In this document: positions 24,040 to 33,120 of the stretch, piece by piece | Layout of the letters: each line of letters starts with the position of its first letter | How positions within the stretch are numbered: position 1 is the first letter of the stretch | From: Micromonospora globbae | GTDB lineage: Bacteria > Actinomycetota > Actinomycetes > Mycobacteriales > Micromonosporaceae | Length of the DNA: 64,000 nt | Direction: 5' to 3' | Assembly (NCBI RefSeq): GCF_003610785.1 | Contig: NZ_RAQQ01000017.1 | Coordinates: forward strand, 62,001 to 126,000 | Notes under the pieces: model-generated | What the model was told of the DNA's origin: nothing | Database searches by the model: none | What the model saw: only the letters and a program-made list of their open reading frames with translations | Translations under genes and position numbers: made by a program

Positions 24040-25696
24040 CTAGAAGACCGGGATGTAGAGGACGACGGCCAGGGCGAGGGCGATCACGCCGAGCAGCACG
24101 GGGAGCGGTACCAGGCGGTGTCCCCGGCCAGCACGTCGGCCTTCAGGTCGATGCCGCCGGTGCCGTAGACCAGCCCGCGCAGGTCCTCGTCGCGCTTCGG
24201 CGCGGTCAGCGGCGTGAGGATCACGGCGACGACGGCCACCGTCACGAAGGCGATGCCGGCGCCCCAGAAGCTCTCCTCCAGGTCCGAGTTGAAGTGGATC
24301 ACGCCGCCCTTGTAGAGCAGGTACGTGAGCAGCGCCGCCAGGGTGCCGAGCAGCAGGGACCAGAAGCCGGCCAGTGCGGTCATCCGCTTCCAGAACATGC
24401 CGATGATGAACGTGGCGAACAGCGGGGCGTTGAACAGCGAGAAGAGCGCCTGGATGTAGTTCATGATGTTGCTGAAACCGGCGGCGATGAAGGCGGTGCC
24501 GATCCCGATGACCACGGCCGCCACCGTCGCGTACCGGCCGATCCGCAGGTAGTAGTCGTCCGGGCGACCACGGCGGACGTACGCCTGCCAGATGTCGTAC
24601 GTGAACACCGTGTTGAAACCGCTCACGTTTGCCGCCATGCCGGCCATGAACGAGGCGAGCAGGCCGGTGACCGCCACGCCCAGCACGCCGTTGGGCAGCA
24701 GGTCTCGCATGAGCAGCGGGATCGCGTTGTTGTACTGCAGGTCGCCGCTCGGGGCGCCGAGCCCCTGCACGGTCACGAGGGCCACCAGGCCGGGATGACG
24801 GTCACCGCGGGGATCACCAGCTTCGGGTACGCGGCGATGATCGGCGTACGCCGGGCCGCGCTCATGTTCTTCGCCGAGAGGGCGCGCTGGACCTCGGCGA
24901 AGTTGGTCGTCCAGTAGCCGAACGACAGCACGAAGCCGAGGCCGAAGACGATGCCGATCCAGTGCGCCCCGAGCGGGTTGGCCGTGCTGCCCGTGTCCTG
25001 CCAGGCGTGCAGTCCCGCCTCGCCGAGCTTCGACTCGCGGACCGCGTCCATCAGGCCGGAGACGCCGCCGACCTTCACGAGGCCGATCACGGTGACCGGG
25101 ATCAGGCCGGCGAGGATCACGAAGAACTGGAGCACCTCGTTGTAGATCGCGCCGGAGAGCCCGCCGATGGTGATGTAGACCAGCACGATGGCGGCGCCCA
25201 CGACGATGGCCACCCAGAGCGGCCAGCCGAGCAGCGCCTGCATGACCAGTGCCAGCGCGTAGAGGTTCACCCCGGCGATCAGCACCTGCGCCACGGCGAA
25301 GCTGATGGCGTTCAGCAGGTGGGTCGGCCGGTTGAAGCGCAGCCGCAGGTACTCGGGGACGCTGCGGACCTTGGAGCCGTAGTAGAAGGGCATCATCACG
25401 ATGCCGAGGAAGACCATCGCCGGCACGGCGCCGATCCAGTAGTAGTGGACCGTCATGACGCCGTACTGGGCGCCGTTGGCGGCCATGCCGATGATCTCCA
25501 GCGCCCCCAGGTTCGCCGAGACGAAGGCGAGGCCGGTGACCCAGGCCGGCAGCGACCGGCCGGAGAGGAAGAAGTCGACGCTCGTGCGGATCGCCCGCCG
25601 CGCCGCGAAGCCGACGCCGAGAACGGTGACGAAGTAGAGCCCCAGCAGCGCGTAGTCCAGGGCGTTCATGTTGAGCCGTAGTCCGCCGCCGTCCAT
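24040..25696 (-). pseudogene. Sodium:solute symporter (SSS family) with two one-base frameshifts
   Basis: A 13-helix-type SSS (SLC5-like) transporter. From ATG 25696 (AAAGGTG upstream) the first 300 residues read cleanly (RTSVDFFLSGRSLPAWVTGL, FGYWTTNFAEVQRALSAKNM). Near 24785 the frame ends after AVTVIPAWWPS; inserting one G there restores AVTVIPGLVALVTVQGLG. That second segment (GVLGVAVTGLLASFMAGMAA, LFSLFNAPLFATFIIGMFWK) is lost again near 24100; another single inserted base restores YRSPVLLGVIALALAVVLYI and a stop at 24040. Both losses are single bases in G/C runs, so this is either a recent pseudogene or sequencing error. The rest of the coding sequence looks intact. Substrate unknown. 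Confidence 0.85.
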
Positions 25697-25806
25697 CCCC
25701 GTCACCTTTCGTCCCGTCCGTCGCGTCCGTGGTGCGCGCGGCCTATTACCCCGATCGCGAAAATCCACGCCTGCCGCGGCGCGGCGCGGCACGCGGGCGG
25801 ACACAC

Positions 25807-25840
25807 GGGGGCGCCCCGGCCGTCCGGCCGGGGCGCCCCC
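25807..25840. terminator. Terminator after the tandem paralogue pair
   Basis: A perfect 15-bp stem, GGGGGCGCCCCGGCC with its complement at 25826-25840, and a 4-nt loop. It begins 8 nt past the stop of the 25848-26873 gene. Confidence 0.85.
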
Positions 25841-25847
25841 GCGACGG

Positions 25848-26873
25848 TCAGCGGCCGAGCACCCGGTCCAGGAAGTCCCGGTACCGGCGTACGGCCATGC
25901 GCAGCTCCTCGGTGTCTGCCGAGCCCGCCTCCTGCCAGCCGCCGAGGGTGTCCTTCTGTGCGGCCAGCGCCGCGGAGAGCGCCTCGATGGCCTCCTCGAC
26001 CAGCGCCTCGGCCTCGCCGGCCGCCGCGCGCGGGTCGTCCACGAACCGCAGCTGGACGTCCCGCCAGCGGTCGCGGAAGGTCTGCGCGGTCCGCGCGTCG
26101 AAGAGGCTGGCCGGTTCGGCCGCCACGGTCGAGCCGGCTGGCCGGGCCGTTCCCGCCGACGCCAGGGAACCGGGTGCGCCCGCGGCGGCCGCCACGGCCC
26201 CGACGCCCCCGCCGGCGGCCGGGTCCGCGTCGGGGTCGACCATCCGGGGCGCCGGGCTGCCGTACGGGGCGGCGTCGGGGTCGGCGGCATCGGGCCGCCG
26301 TCCCGGGTCGCCGTCGACGGCGGGTGGCACGACACGGGCCCGGGGCGGTTCCTCCGTCCGGACCCGGCCGGGCTCGGCGGCCGCCGCGGTGACCGGGCCG
26401 CCGCGACGGTGCAGTTCGGCCGTCGGGTCGGCCCGCAGGCCCTCGCGCTCGCCCTCTTCCGCGCCGTCTCCCGGGCGGGCCGTCCGCTCCTCGCGGGCGT
26501 CCACCTCGTCCTCGGGACGCGGGCTGGCCAGGGCGGACGCGGCCACGGCGCCGGCCACGGTGGGGGCGCCGAGCGCGGTCGGCACCGGTGCGGGGTCGTG
26601 GAAGCCCCCCTCGTCGGCGTCCCGCCGCGCGGTCCGCGTCACCCGGGTGTCGTCGTCGGTCGCGCCGTCGCCGCCGGCCCGCGGGGACCGGTCGTCGTCG
26701 CCGGTCCGGCGGCTCCGGTCGTCGCCGGCCACGGACGGGTCGTCGAAGGTGCCCCGGTCGTCGAGGGCGTCCTCGGGCACCTCGGTCCGCCCGCCGGCGG
26801 ACGGCACGGGTACCGGGGCCGACCGGACGGCCTCGGGGTGGTCGTTGCTCACCTGCTGCTCCTCGTGGCGCAT
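25848..26873 (-). CDS. Disordered protein with a C-terminal domain shared with its neighbour
   Basis: 341 residues from ATG 26873 (GGAGGG site). Residues 1-240 are an Asp/Arg/Pro/Ala-rich region predicted to be disordered. The last 90 or so residues form a helical domain (FRDRWRDVQLRFVDDPRAAA, then TEELRMAVRRYRDFLDRVLG). The same domain, with matching ends, occurs in the gene immediately upstream (26887-27522), so the two are tandem paralogues with different N-termini. I do not know a function. Co-transcription is likely: the gap is 13 nt. Confidence 0.7.
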   Translation of the reverse strand: MRHEEQQVSNDHPEAVRSAPVPVPSAGGRTEVPEDALDDRGTFDDPSVAGDDRSRRTGDDDRSPRAGGDGATDDDTRVTRTARRDADEGGFHDPAPVPTALGAPTVAGAVAASALASPRPEDEVDAREERTARPGDGAEEGEREGLRADPTAELHRRGGPVTAAAAEPGRVRTEEPPRARVVPPAVDGDPGRRPDAADPDAAPYGSPAPRMVDPDADPAAGGGVGAVAAAAGAPGSLASAGTARPAGSTVAAEPASLFDARTAQTFRDRWRDVQLRFVDDPRAAAGEAEALVEEAIEALSAALAAQKDTLGGWQEAGSADTEELRMAVRRYRDFLDRVLGR

Positions 26874-26886
26874 CGCGGTGCCCTCC

Positions 26887-27522
26887 TCAGCGGTTCGTGG
26901 CGTCCTGGGACTGCTCGGGCCGTCCCCGTTCCGGGTGCCGCCCGTCGGGCTGCCGCTCCGGGCCGGGCTGCTCCGGCACCCGCGGCCGTACCGGCTCCTC
27001 GCCGAGCAGGTCGGCGAAGAGGGCCCGGTAGTGGACGACCGCCTGACGCAGGTCCTCCGTGCTGGCCTCACCCCGGCTGTTGCGCAGGTGGATCTCGTGA
27101 GCGTCCCGGTAGTGGGACAGCGTGCGGGCGTGCTCGACGGAGAGATGGGCGATCTGGTCGGAGAAGTCACCCGTGGGGTAGCCCCGCTCGGCGATCAGGC
27201 GGGTGACCAGCTCGTCCGCGTCGCCGACGGTCTCGGCCGGTGCGTCGATGAAGCGCGCCTGGAGTTCCTCCCAGGCGGCGGCGTACCGGGCCCGGGACTC
27301 GGGGTCGAGCGGCGTGAGCCGCAGCTCCGCGTGCCGCCGTTCCCGTTCCCGCAGCTCCCGCTCGGCGGCGGCGCGGCTGTTCCGCTCGGCGACCACCCGG
27401 TCGTACTCGGGGCCGAACCGGTCGCGCAGCGACCGGCGGCGGGCGAGGGTCAGGCCGGCGGCGACCAGCGCCGCGACCACCAGCACGACGACGACGATGA
27501 CGACTATCTGCGTGGGTGACAT
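26887..27522 (-). CDS. Single-pass membrane protein, paralogue of the downstream gene
   Basis: 211 residues from ATG 27522 (GGAGGAG site). An N-terminal membrane helix (about residues 5-26, IVVIVVVVLVVAALVAAGL) is followed by basic residues and a short charged coiled coil. The helical domain follows (YAAAWEELQARFIDAPAETV ... TEDLRQAVVHYRALFADLLG). The tail is Pro/Arg/Glu-rich and disordered. This form is membrane-tethered, whereas its paralogue has a soluble disordered N-terminus. Function unknown. First gene of a likely two-gene unit. Confidence 0.72.
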   Translation of the reverse strand: MSPTQIVVIVVVVLVVAALVAAGLTLARRRSLRDRFGPEYDRVVAERNSRAAAERELRERERRHAELRLTPLDPESRARYAAAWEELQARFIDAPAETVGDADELVTRLIAERGYPTGDFSDQIAHLSVEHARTLSHYRDAHEIHLRNSRGEASTEDLRQAVVHYRALFADLLGEEPVRPRVPEQPGPERQPDGRHPERGRPEQSQDATNR

Positions 27523-28004
27523 GGCTCCTCCTTCGTCACCCGGTATTCCCTCCGTTCCCTGATCGGCAATCCCGATTCGCGGCACTTTCCTGGGTCGTCG
27601 CCCCGCAGGCCACCGTGCGCCCGGCGTCCGTCCCCGCCCGTCGCGGCGTCCGTCCCCGCGCGTCCCGGGGTCGTCGGCGGGCCGGTCCACGCGCCTGCCC
27701 AACCAGCCGCACCCGGCTCAGCTGACGCGCTGGCACCAGCACCCACTGGCGCATCGCGGTCAACGTCCGATCGACCGGCGCCGGGGACCCGTCGGGCCGG
27801 ACCGCCGGGCGGCCGTGCGGCCCGCGCCTCCACATCGGAGCGTCGCGGTGGTCACAACGGCCGGTAGTGCTTCGGCCCCGGATTACGTATCCTGCCCAAG
27901 GCGCCCGTGCCGGTGCCCGGCGCCGGACGCCGGGAGCTGCCCGGTGGGAGCGCTGCCCGGCCGTCGCCGGCGCCCCTCCTGCCACACCTTCCGGGCGAGG
28001 TCCG
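27523..28004. other. Divergent upstream region before the conservon
   Basis: No convincing gene in about 480 bp. It should contain the promoters of the minus-strand paralogue pair and the plus-strand sensor kinase operon. A short direct repeat, GGCGTCCGTCCCCGC, occurs twice near 27630-27660. The less GC-rich GGATTACGTATCCTG near 27885 is a possible promoter element for the kinase operon. Confidence 0.45.
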
Positions 28005-30374
28005 ATGAGAACGCGCGACTGGCCGATCCGCTCGAAGCTGACGGCGCTGGTCGTCGTGCCGGTGACCGCGTTGCTGGCGCTCTGGATCTTCGCGACCACG
28101 CTCACCTTCGGGCCGGCCCTCGACCTGCTCGCCGCCCGTACCCTCCTCTACGACCTGGGCCGCCCCGGCGAGGCGGTCGTCGCCGAACTGCAGCGGGAGC
28201 GGCGGCTCACCGTGGTGCAGCTGGCCGGCACCGAGTCGCTGCCGGCACTCGCCGCGCAGCGCCGGCGGACGGACCAGGCGATCGGCGAACTGCGCGCCCG
28301 CGTCGCGGGCGACGAGCTGCGGGACGCCGCCGACGCCTCGCTCGAAGCGCGCATCGACCAGCTGGTCACCGCCCTGGAGGCGCTTCCCGCCGGCCGGGGC
28401 TTCATCGACGAGCGGAAGCTCGACCGGGCGGGCGCCCTCGGCCTCTACAACGGGATGATCGGCTCGGCGTTCCAGGCGTTCTCCGCCATGGCGGTGCTGC
28501 CGGACCCGGACCTCGACCGGCAGGCCCGGGCGCTGACCGCCCTCGGCCGGTCCCGGGAACTGCTCGGGCAGGCCGACGCGCTGCTGGCCGCCGCCGTGAC
28601 CGACGGCCGGTTCGCCCCGGGGGAGCACACCCGCTTCGTGCAGATCATCGGCAACCAGCGCTTCCTCGTCGAGGACGCGGTCGCCGACCTGCCCCCGGCG
28701 GAGCGGGCGGCGTACCAGCGGCTCACCGAGCAGTCGGCCTTCACCCGGCTGCGGAGCATGCAGGACACCATCATCGCCGCCGGCGCCACGGACGCGCCGT
28801 CGGTCGATCCGGCGGCGTGGCAGGCCGGCTACGACGAGGTCCAGCGGCAGCTGCGCGAGTTCGAGCTGGACGCGGCGGACGGCCTCGCCGACCGGTCGGT
28901 GCCCACGGCCGTACGCATCCTCGTCCGGCTCGCCGCCGCCGGTCTGCTCGGCCTGGTCGCCGTCGTGGTGTCGGTGCTGGTCGCGGTGCGCGTGGGTCGG
29001 ACGCTGGCCCGCCGGCTCAGCGGCGTACGGACCGCCGCCCTGGAACTCGCCGAGCAGCGGCTTCCCGACGTGGTGGCGCGGCTGCGCCGCGGGGAGCAGG
29101 TGGACGTCGCCCGCGAGGCGCCCCCGCTGGAGTACGGCGACGACGAGATCGGCCAGGTGGGGCGGGCGTTCAACGAGGTGCAGCGCACGGCCGTCCGGGC
29201 GGCCGTGGACGAGGTCACCCTGCGCCGCGGGCTCAACGAGGTCTTCCTGAACATCGCCCGCCGCAGCCAGGGGCTCGTGCACCGGCAGCTCGCCCTGCTC
29301 GACCGGATGGAGCGCGGCGCCGAGGACCCGGACGAGCTGGCGGAGCTGTTCCAGGTGGACCACCTGGCCACCCGCCTCCGCCGGCACGCCGAGGACCTCG
29401 TCATCCTCGCCGGCGCCGCACCCGGCCGGGGCTGGCGCAACCCGGTGGCGATGGTCGACCTGGTCCGCGGGGCGATCTCCGAGGTCGAGGCGTACGACCG
29501 GGTGGACATCGCGGCCGTGCAGCCGGCCGGCGTCCTCGGGCGGGCCGTCGGTGACGTGATCCACCTGCTCGCCGAACTCATCGAGAACGCCACCGCGTTC
29601 TCGCCGCCGTCCACCCGGGTCACGGTGTCGGGGGAGCGGGTTCCCGACGGGTACGCCCTGGAGGTCACCGACCACGGCCTGGGCATGTCCGACGCCGCCC
29701 TGGCCGACGCCAACCGGCGGCTGTCCCAGCCGCCCGAGTTCGACCCCGCGGAGAGCGCCCGGCTCGGCCTCTTCGTGGTGGCCCGGTTGGCGGCCCGGCA
29801 CGCCGTGCGGGTGAACCTGCGCCGCTCCGGCACGGGCGGCGTCACCGCCGTGGTGCTCGTCCCCACCGACCTGATCACCGAGGAGCCGGCCCCGGGCGTG
29901 GGGGACGTCGTGGGCCGCGAGCCGGGACGGCCGGAACGGCGGCTGGCCGCCGCGCGCCGCCGCACGGTGCCCCGGCCCCGCGCGGGCCGCCGGGCCGGTG
30001 CGCCGACCCTGCCCGACCGCCCCGCGCCGGTGGACGTCCCGCCGGCCGGCGGCGCGGCCACGGCCACCACCCCGCAGCCGGCGCCGCCTGCCGGCGCGGA
30101 GCCTTCCGACGCCGAGCTCGGCGGCCTGCCCCGCCGGGTGCGCCGCCGCCCGCCGTCGGGCCGCCCCCGGCCGGCGGCCACCGACACGCCGAGCCCCCGC
30201 CCACCGGAGGAGGTGCGCCGGGTGATGTCGGCGCTGCAGGCGGGCACCGCCCGGGGCCGCGCCGCCGCCGCCGAGGCGGCCCGCCCGACCGCTTCCGCCG
30301 GCCACGACCCGGTCCCGCCGTCCGACGCCCCGACGGCTGGCGACCAACCGACCGATACTGAGAGGGACGCCTAG
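28005..30374 (+). CDS. Conservon sensor histidine kinase (CvnA type, NIT domain)
   Basis: A 789-residue membrane kinase: TM1 (about 13-35), an extracellular nitrate/nitrite-sensing (NIT-like) helical domain (about 45-290), TM2 (about 305-327), HAMP and an HATPase domain. ATP-binding boxes are LLAELIENATAFSPP (N), EVTDHGLGMS (G1) and RLGLFVVARLAARH (G2). The dimerisation region reads RRSQGLVHRQLALLDRME. A Pro/Ala/Arg-rich tail of about 150 residues follows. It is the first gene of a four-gene conservon, in which the kinase-like protein works with roadblock, DUF742 and GTPase partners at the membrane. Start ATG 28005. Confidence 0.92.
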   Translation: MRTRDWPIRSKLTALVVVPVTALLALWIFATTLTFGPALDLLAARTLLYDLGRPGEAVVAELQRERRLTVVQLAGTESLPALAAQRRRTDQAIGELRARVAGDELRDAADASLEARIDQLVTALEALPAGRGFIDERKLDRAGALGLYNGMIGSAFQAFSAMAVLPDPDLDRQARALTALGRSRELLGQADALLAAAVTDGRFAPGEHTRFVQIIGNQRFLVEDAVADLPPAERAAYQRLTEQSAFTRLRSMQDTIIAAGATDAPSVDPAAWQAGYDEVQRQLREFELDAADGLADRSVPTAVRILVRLAAAGLLGLVAVVVSVLVAVRVGRTLARRLSGVRTAALELAEQRLPDVVARLRRGEQVDVAREAPPLEYGDDEIGQVGRAFNEVQRTAVRAAVDEVTLRRGLNEVFLNIARRSQGLVHRQLALLDRMERGAEDPDELAELFQVDHLATRLRRHAEDLVILAGAAPGRGWRNPVAMVDLVRGAISEVEAYDRVDIAAVQPAGVLGRAVGDVIHLLAELIENATAFSPPSTRVTVSGERVPDGYALEVTDHGLGMSDAALADANRRLSQPPEFDPAESARLGLFVVARLAARHAVRVNLRRSGTGGVTAVVLVPTDLITEEPAPGVGDVVGREPGRPERRLAAARRRTVPRPRAGRRAGAPTLPDRPAPVDVPPAGGAATATTPQPAPPAGAEPSDAELGGLPRRVRRRPPSGRPRPAATDTPSPRPPEEVRRVMSALQAGTARGRAAAAEAARPTASAGHDPVPPSDAPTAGDQPTDTERDA

Positions 30375-30796
30375 TGCGGCAATCGACGAAGCAGAGCGCC
30401 GATCTCGACTGGTTGCTCGACGAGCTGGTGCAACGGGTACCGGCCGCCCGCGAGGCGGTGGTGCTGTCGGCGGACGGGCTGCTGCTCGGCGCCTCCGCCG
30501 ACCTCGACCGGTCCGACGCCGAGCACCTGTGCGCCCTGGCCGCCGGCTTCGCCAGCCTGGCCCGGGGCGCGAGCCGGCACGTCGACGGCGGGCCGGTGCG
30601 GCAGACCGTGGTGGAGATGGAACAGGCGTACCTCTTCGTCACCGCCGCCGGCTCCGGCGCCTGCCTCGCCGTGGTGAGCGACGCCGACGCGGACATCGGG
30701 CTGGTGGCGTACGAGATGGCCATGCTGGTCACCCGGGTGGGCGAGTACCTCACGGCGCCCGCCCGGTCGGCGGCGGGTGCCGTCGATGCTGGCTGA
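30374..30796 (+). CDS. Roadblock/LC7 domain protein (CvnB type)
   Basis: A 140-residue roadblock/LC7 protein (LLDELVQRVPAAREAVVLSA, DADIGLVAYEMAMLVTRVGE). In conservons it binds the small GTPase and probably regulates nucleotide exchange or hydrolysis. The GTG start shares one base with the kinase stop (TAGTG), so translation is coupled. Confidence 0.92.
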   Translation: MRQSTKQSADLDWLLDELVQRVPAAREAVVLSADGLLLGASADLDRSDAEHLCALAAGFASLARGASRHVDGGPVRQTVVEMEQAYLFVTAAGSGACLAVVSDADADIGLVAYEMAMLVTRVGEYLTAPARSAAGAVDAG

Positions 30797-31172
30797 CCCG
30801 TCCCCCGGGCCGCACGAGTGGCTGGACGCCGACGCCGGCCCGGTCGTCCGCCCGTACACCCTCACCGGCGGCCGGGTCCGGCCCGCCGGCGACGCGTTCG
30901 ACCTCGTGGCGTTCGTGCTGGCCGGGCGGGACGTCGACGCCGCCGACCCGTGGCTGGCGCCGGAGCACCGGCGTCTGGTCGAACTGGCGCACCGGCCCGT
31001 CCCGGTGGCCGAACTGGCGGCCGAGCTGGACCTCGCGGTCGGCGTGGTCCGGGTGCTGCTCGGCGACCTCCTCGCGCGCGGTCTGGTCGCGGTGCACGAG
31101 CCCCCGGCCGTGGCCGCGCGTCCCCACGACGACATCCTCAAGGCGGTGGTCAGTGGACTCCGTGCGCTCTGA
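30786..31172 (+). CDS. DUF742 protein (CvnC type)
   Basis: A 128-residue DUF742 protein with the family opening VVRPYTLTGGRVRP and a winged-helix-like C-terminal half (VAELAAELDLAVGVVRVLLG, DLLARGLVAVHEPP, closing DDILKAVVSGLRAL). I used ATG 30786; a GTG at 30777 adds three residues. It overlaps the roadblock gene by 11 nt. DUF742 proteins are constant members of conservons; their biochemical role is not settled. Confidence 0.9.
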   Translation: MLADPSPGPHEWLDADAGPVVRPYTLTGGRVRPAGDAFDLVAFVLAGRDVDAADPWLAPEHRRLVELAHRPVPVAELAAELDLAVGVVRVLLGDLLARGLVAVHEPPAVAARPHDDILKAVVSGLRAL

Positions 31173-31755
31173 CGGGGCGGGCACCGGCGCCCGGCTCCCG
31201 CTGGCCCTGAAGATCCTCGTCGCCGGCGGCTTCGGCGCGGGCAAGACGACGCTGGTGAGCGCGTTGAGCGAGGTCCGGCCGTTGCAGACCGAGGAGGTCC
31301 TGACCGGCGCCGGCGTCGGCACCGACGACCTCTCCGGCGTGGAGACGAAGTCCACCACCACGGTCGCCATGGACTTCGGGCGGATCACCATCAACGACGA
31401 CCTCCAGCTCTACCTCTTCGGCACCCCGGGCCAGGACCGCTTCTGGTTCCTCTGGGACGAGCTGGCCTTCGGCGCGCTCGGGGCGGTGGTGCTCGCCGAC
31501 ACCCGCCGCCTGGCCGACTGCTTCCCGTCGATCGACTACTTCGAGCAGCGGGGGATCCCGTTCGTGGTGGGGGTCAACTGCTTCGACGGCGCCCGCCGGT
31601 TCGACCTGGAGACCGTCCGCCGGGCGCTGGACCTCGACCCCGACGTGCCGCTCGTGCTCTGCGACGCGCGCGACCGGCAGTCGGGCAAGCAGGTGCTGAT
31701 CTCCCTGGTCGAGCACGTGGCCCGGCAGCGGGGTGAGCCGGTGCCGGCGGCCTGA
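31153..31755 (+). CDS. Conservon small GTPase (CvnD type)
   Basis: A 200-residue Ras-like GTPase: P-loop GGFGAGKTTLV, switch region with TKSTTTVAMDFG, G3 FGTPGQDRFWFLWDE, and a variant base-recognition motif VNCFDGAR in place of NKxD. It acts with the roadblock and DUF742 proteins downstream of the sensor kinase. GTG 31153 overlaps the DUF742 gene by 20 nt. No cytochrome P450 gene follows, unlike some Streptomyces conservons. Confidence 0.92.
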   Translation: MDSVRSDGAGTGARLPLALKILVAGGFGAGKTTLVSALSEVRPLQTEEVLTGAGVGTDDLSGVETKSTTTVAMDFGRITINDDLQLYLFGTPGQDRFWFLWDELAFGALGAVVLADTRRLADCFPSIDYFEQRGIPFVVGVNCFDGARRFDLETVRRALDLDPDVPLVLCDARDRQSGKQVLISLVEHVARQRGEPVPAA

Positions 31756-31906
31756 GCCCGCCGGCCGTCCGGCCGTCGGCCGTGCCCCGTCCGCCGCCGG
31801 CCGGGCGGCCGGGAAAATCGGGGGCGGCGCGGTTCACCGGGGCCGCGGCGCGGGAAGCCTCTGGTTGGATCGGACCGGAGGGACCGGCGCGGGAAGGACG
31901 GGACAC

Positions 31907-32944
31907 GTGAACGGTCGGGGCGAGATCGTCCACATCGGGTGCTACACGGCGGAGAGCGACGGGCGCGGCACGGGCATCATGGCCGTCCGGCGCGATCCGG
32001 ACTCGGGGGCGTTGACGCCGCTGGGCACCGTGGCGCCCACCGCCTCGCCGTCGTTCCTCGCCCGGCACCCGGAGGCGCCCGTGCTCTACGCGGTGAACGA
32101 GCTTCCCGACGGCCAGGTCAGCGCCTGGCGGGTGGACGCCGACGGCGGCCTGACCCTGCTGGGGAGCCGGGCCACGGGCGGCGGCGAGCCCTGCCACCTG
32201 GCCGTGCTGCCCGGGGGTGGGCACCTCGTCGCCGCGAACTACGGCGGCGGGAGCGTGGCGGTCTTCCCCCTCGACCCGCGGGGTGTGCCGGGCGAGCGCA
32301 GCGACCTGGTGGTGCACGAGGGGCACGGCCCGGACCCGCAGCGCCAGGAGCGGGCGCACACGCACATGGTCTCGCCGGACCCGGCCGGCGGGCCGCTGCT
32401 CGCGGTCGACCTCGGCACCGACTCGGTCTACCGGTACGACGTGGACGCCCCCACCGGCCGGCTGGTGCCGCGCGGGCCGCGGATCCGTACGGCCGCCGGC
32501 ACGGGCCCCCGGCACCTGACCCGCCATCCCGACGGCCGGCGCTGCTATCTCGTGGGCGAGCTGGACGGGACGGTGACCGCGTACGACCTCGGCGACGACG
32601 GGTCGCTGCACGAGCGGGGCCGGTTCGACGCGAGCGGGCGGTCCGGGCACATCCAGCCCTCGGAGGTCGCCGTACGCCCGGACGGGGCGTTCCTCTACGT
32701 CGCCAACCGGGGAGTCGGCACCATCACCGTGTTCGACCTGCGGGGCGAGCGGCCGGAACGGGTCGGCGAGGTGGCGGCCGGCGGGGACTGGCCCCGGCAC
32801 TTCGCGCTGATCGGCGACCACCTCTACGTGGCCGACGAGCGGGCCGACGTGGTCACCGTCTTCCGGGTGGACGCCGACAGCGGGATGCCCACCCCGGCCG
32901 GCGAGCCGCTGGCGGTGCCGAGCCCGACGTGTGTGCTGCCCTGA
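31907..32944 (+). CDS. Seven-bladed beta-propeller lactonase family protein
   Basis: This 345-residue protein belongs to the YbhE-type lactonase family (6-phosphogluconolactonase-like). Propeller-strand repeats are visible throughout: HIGCYTAESDGRGTGIMAV, LARHPEAPVLYAVNELPDG, GGGEPCHLAVLPGGGHLVAA, AVRPDGAFLYVANRGVGTI and GDWPRHFALIGDHLYVADE. Family members hydrolyse 6-phosphogluconolactone, but many homologues have unknown substrates. No pentose-phosphate genes lie nearby. Start GTG 31907 (GGAAGGACGGG upstream). Confidence 0.85.
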   Translation: MNGRGEIVHIGCYTAESDGRGTGIMAVRRDPDSGALTPLGTVAPTASPSFLARHPEAPVLYAVNELPDGQVSAWRVDADGGLTLLGSRATGGGEPCHLAVLPGGGHLVAANYGGGSVAVFPLDPRGVPGERSDLVVHEGHGPDPQRQERAHTHMVSPDPAGGPLLAVDLGTDSVYRYDVDAPTGRLVPRGPRIRTAAGTGPRHLTRHPDGRRCYLVGELDGTVTAYDLGDDGSLHERGRFDASGRSGHIQPSEVAVRPDGAFLYVANRGVGTITVFDLRGERPERVGEVAAGGDWPRHFALIGDHLYVADERADVVTVFRVDADSGMPTPAGEPLAVPSPTCVLP

Positions 32945-33120
32945 CCGCGCCCGGGCCGGTGCGACAGGGGCCGTCACGACGACACGGCGAGGCCGGATCG
33001 TCACTCTCCGTCGCTCATTGTAGATCAACTGTTTCTGCTCCGTAACTTTCGTCCGAACGGACGTGGCAGTCCGGTGACGGGGTACGCAAGATGGTCTGCG
33101 TGTCTGCAGGCCGCCACCGC

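Noticed and set aside
25697..26335. N-terminal extension of the symporter frame
   Set aside because: The extension is Arg/Pro/Thr-rich and lies opposite another gene's better frame; ATG 25696 has a ribosome site and begins directly before the first membrane helix.
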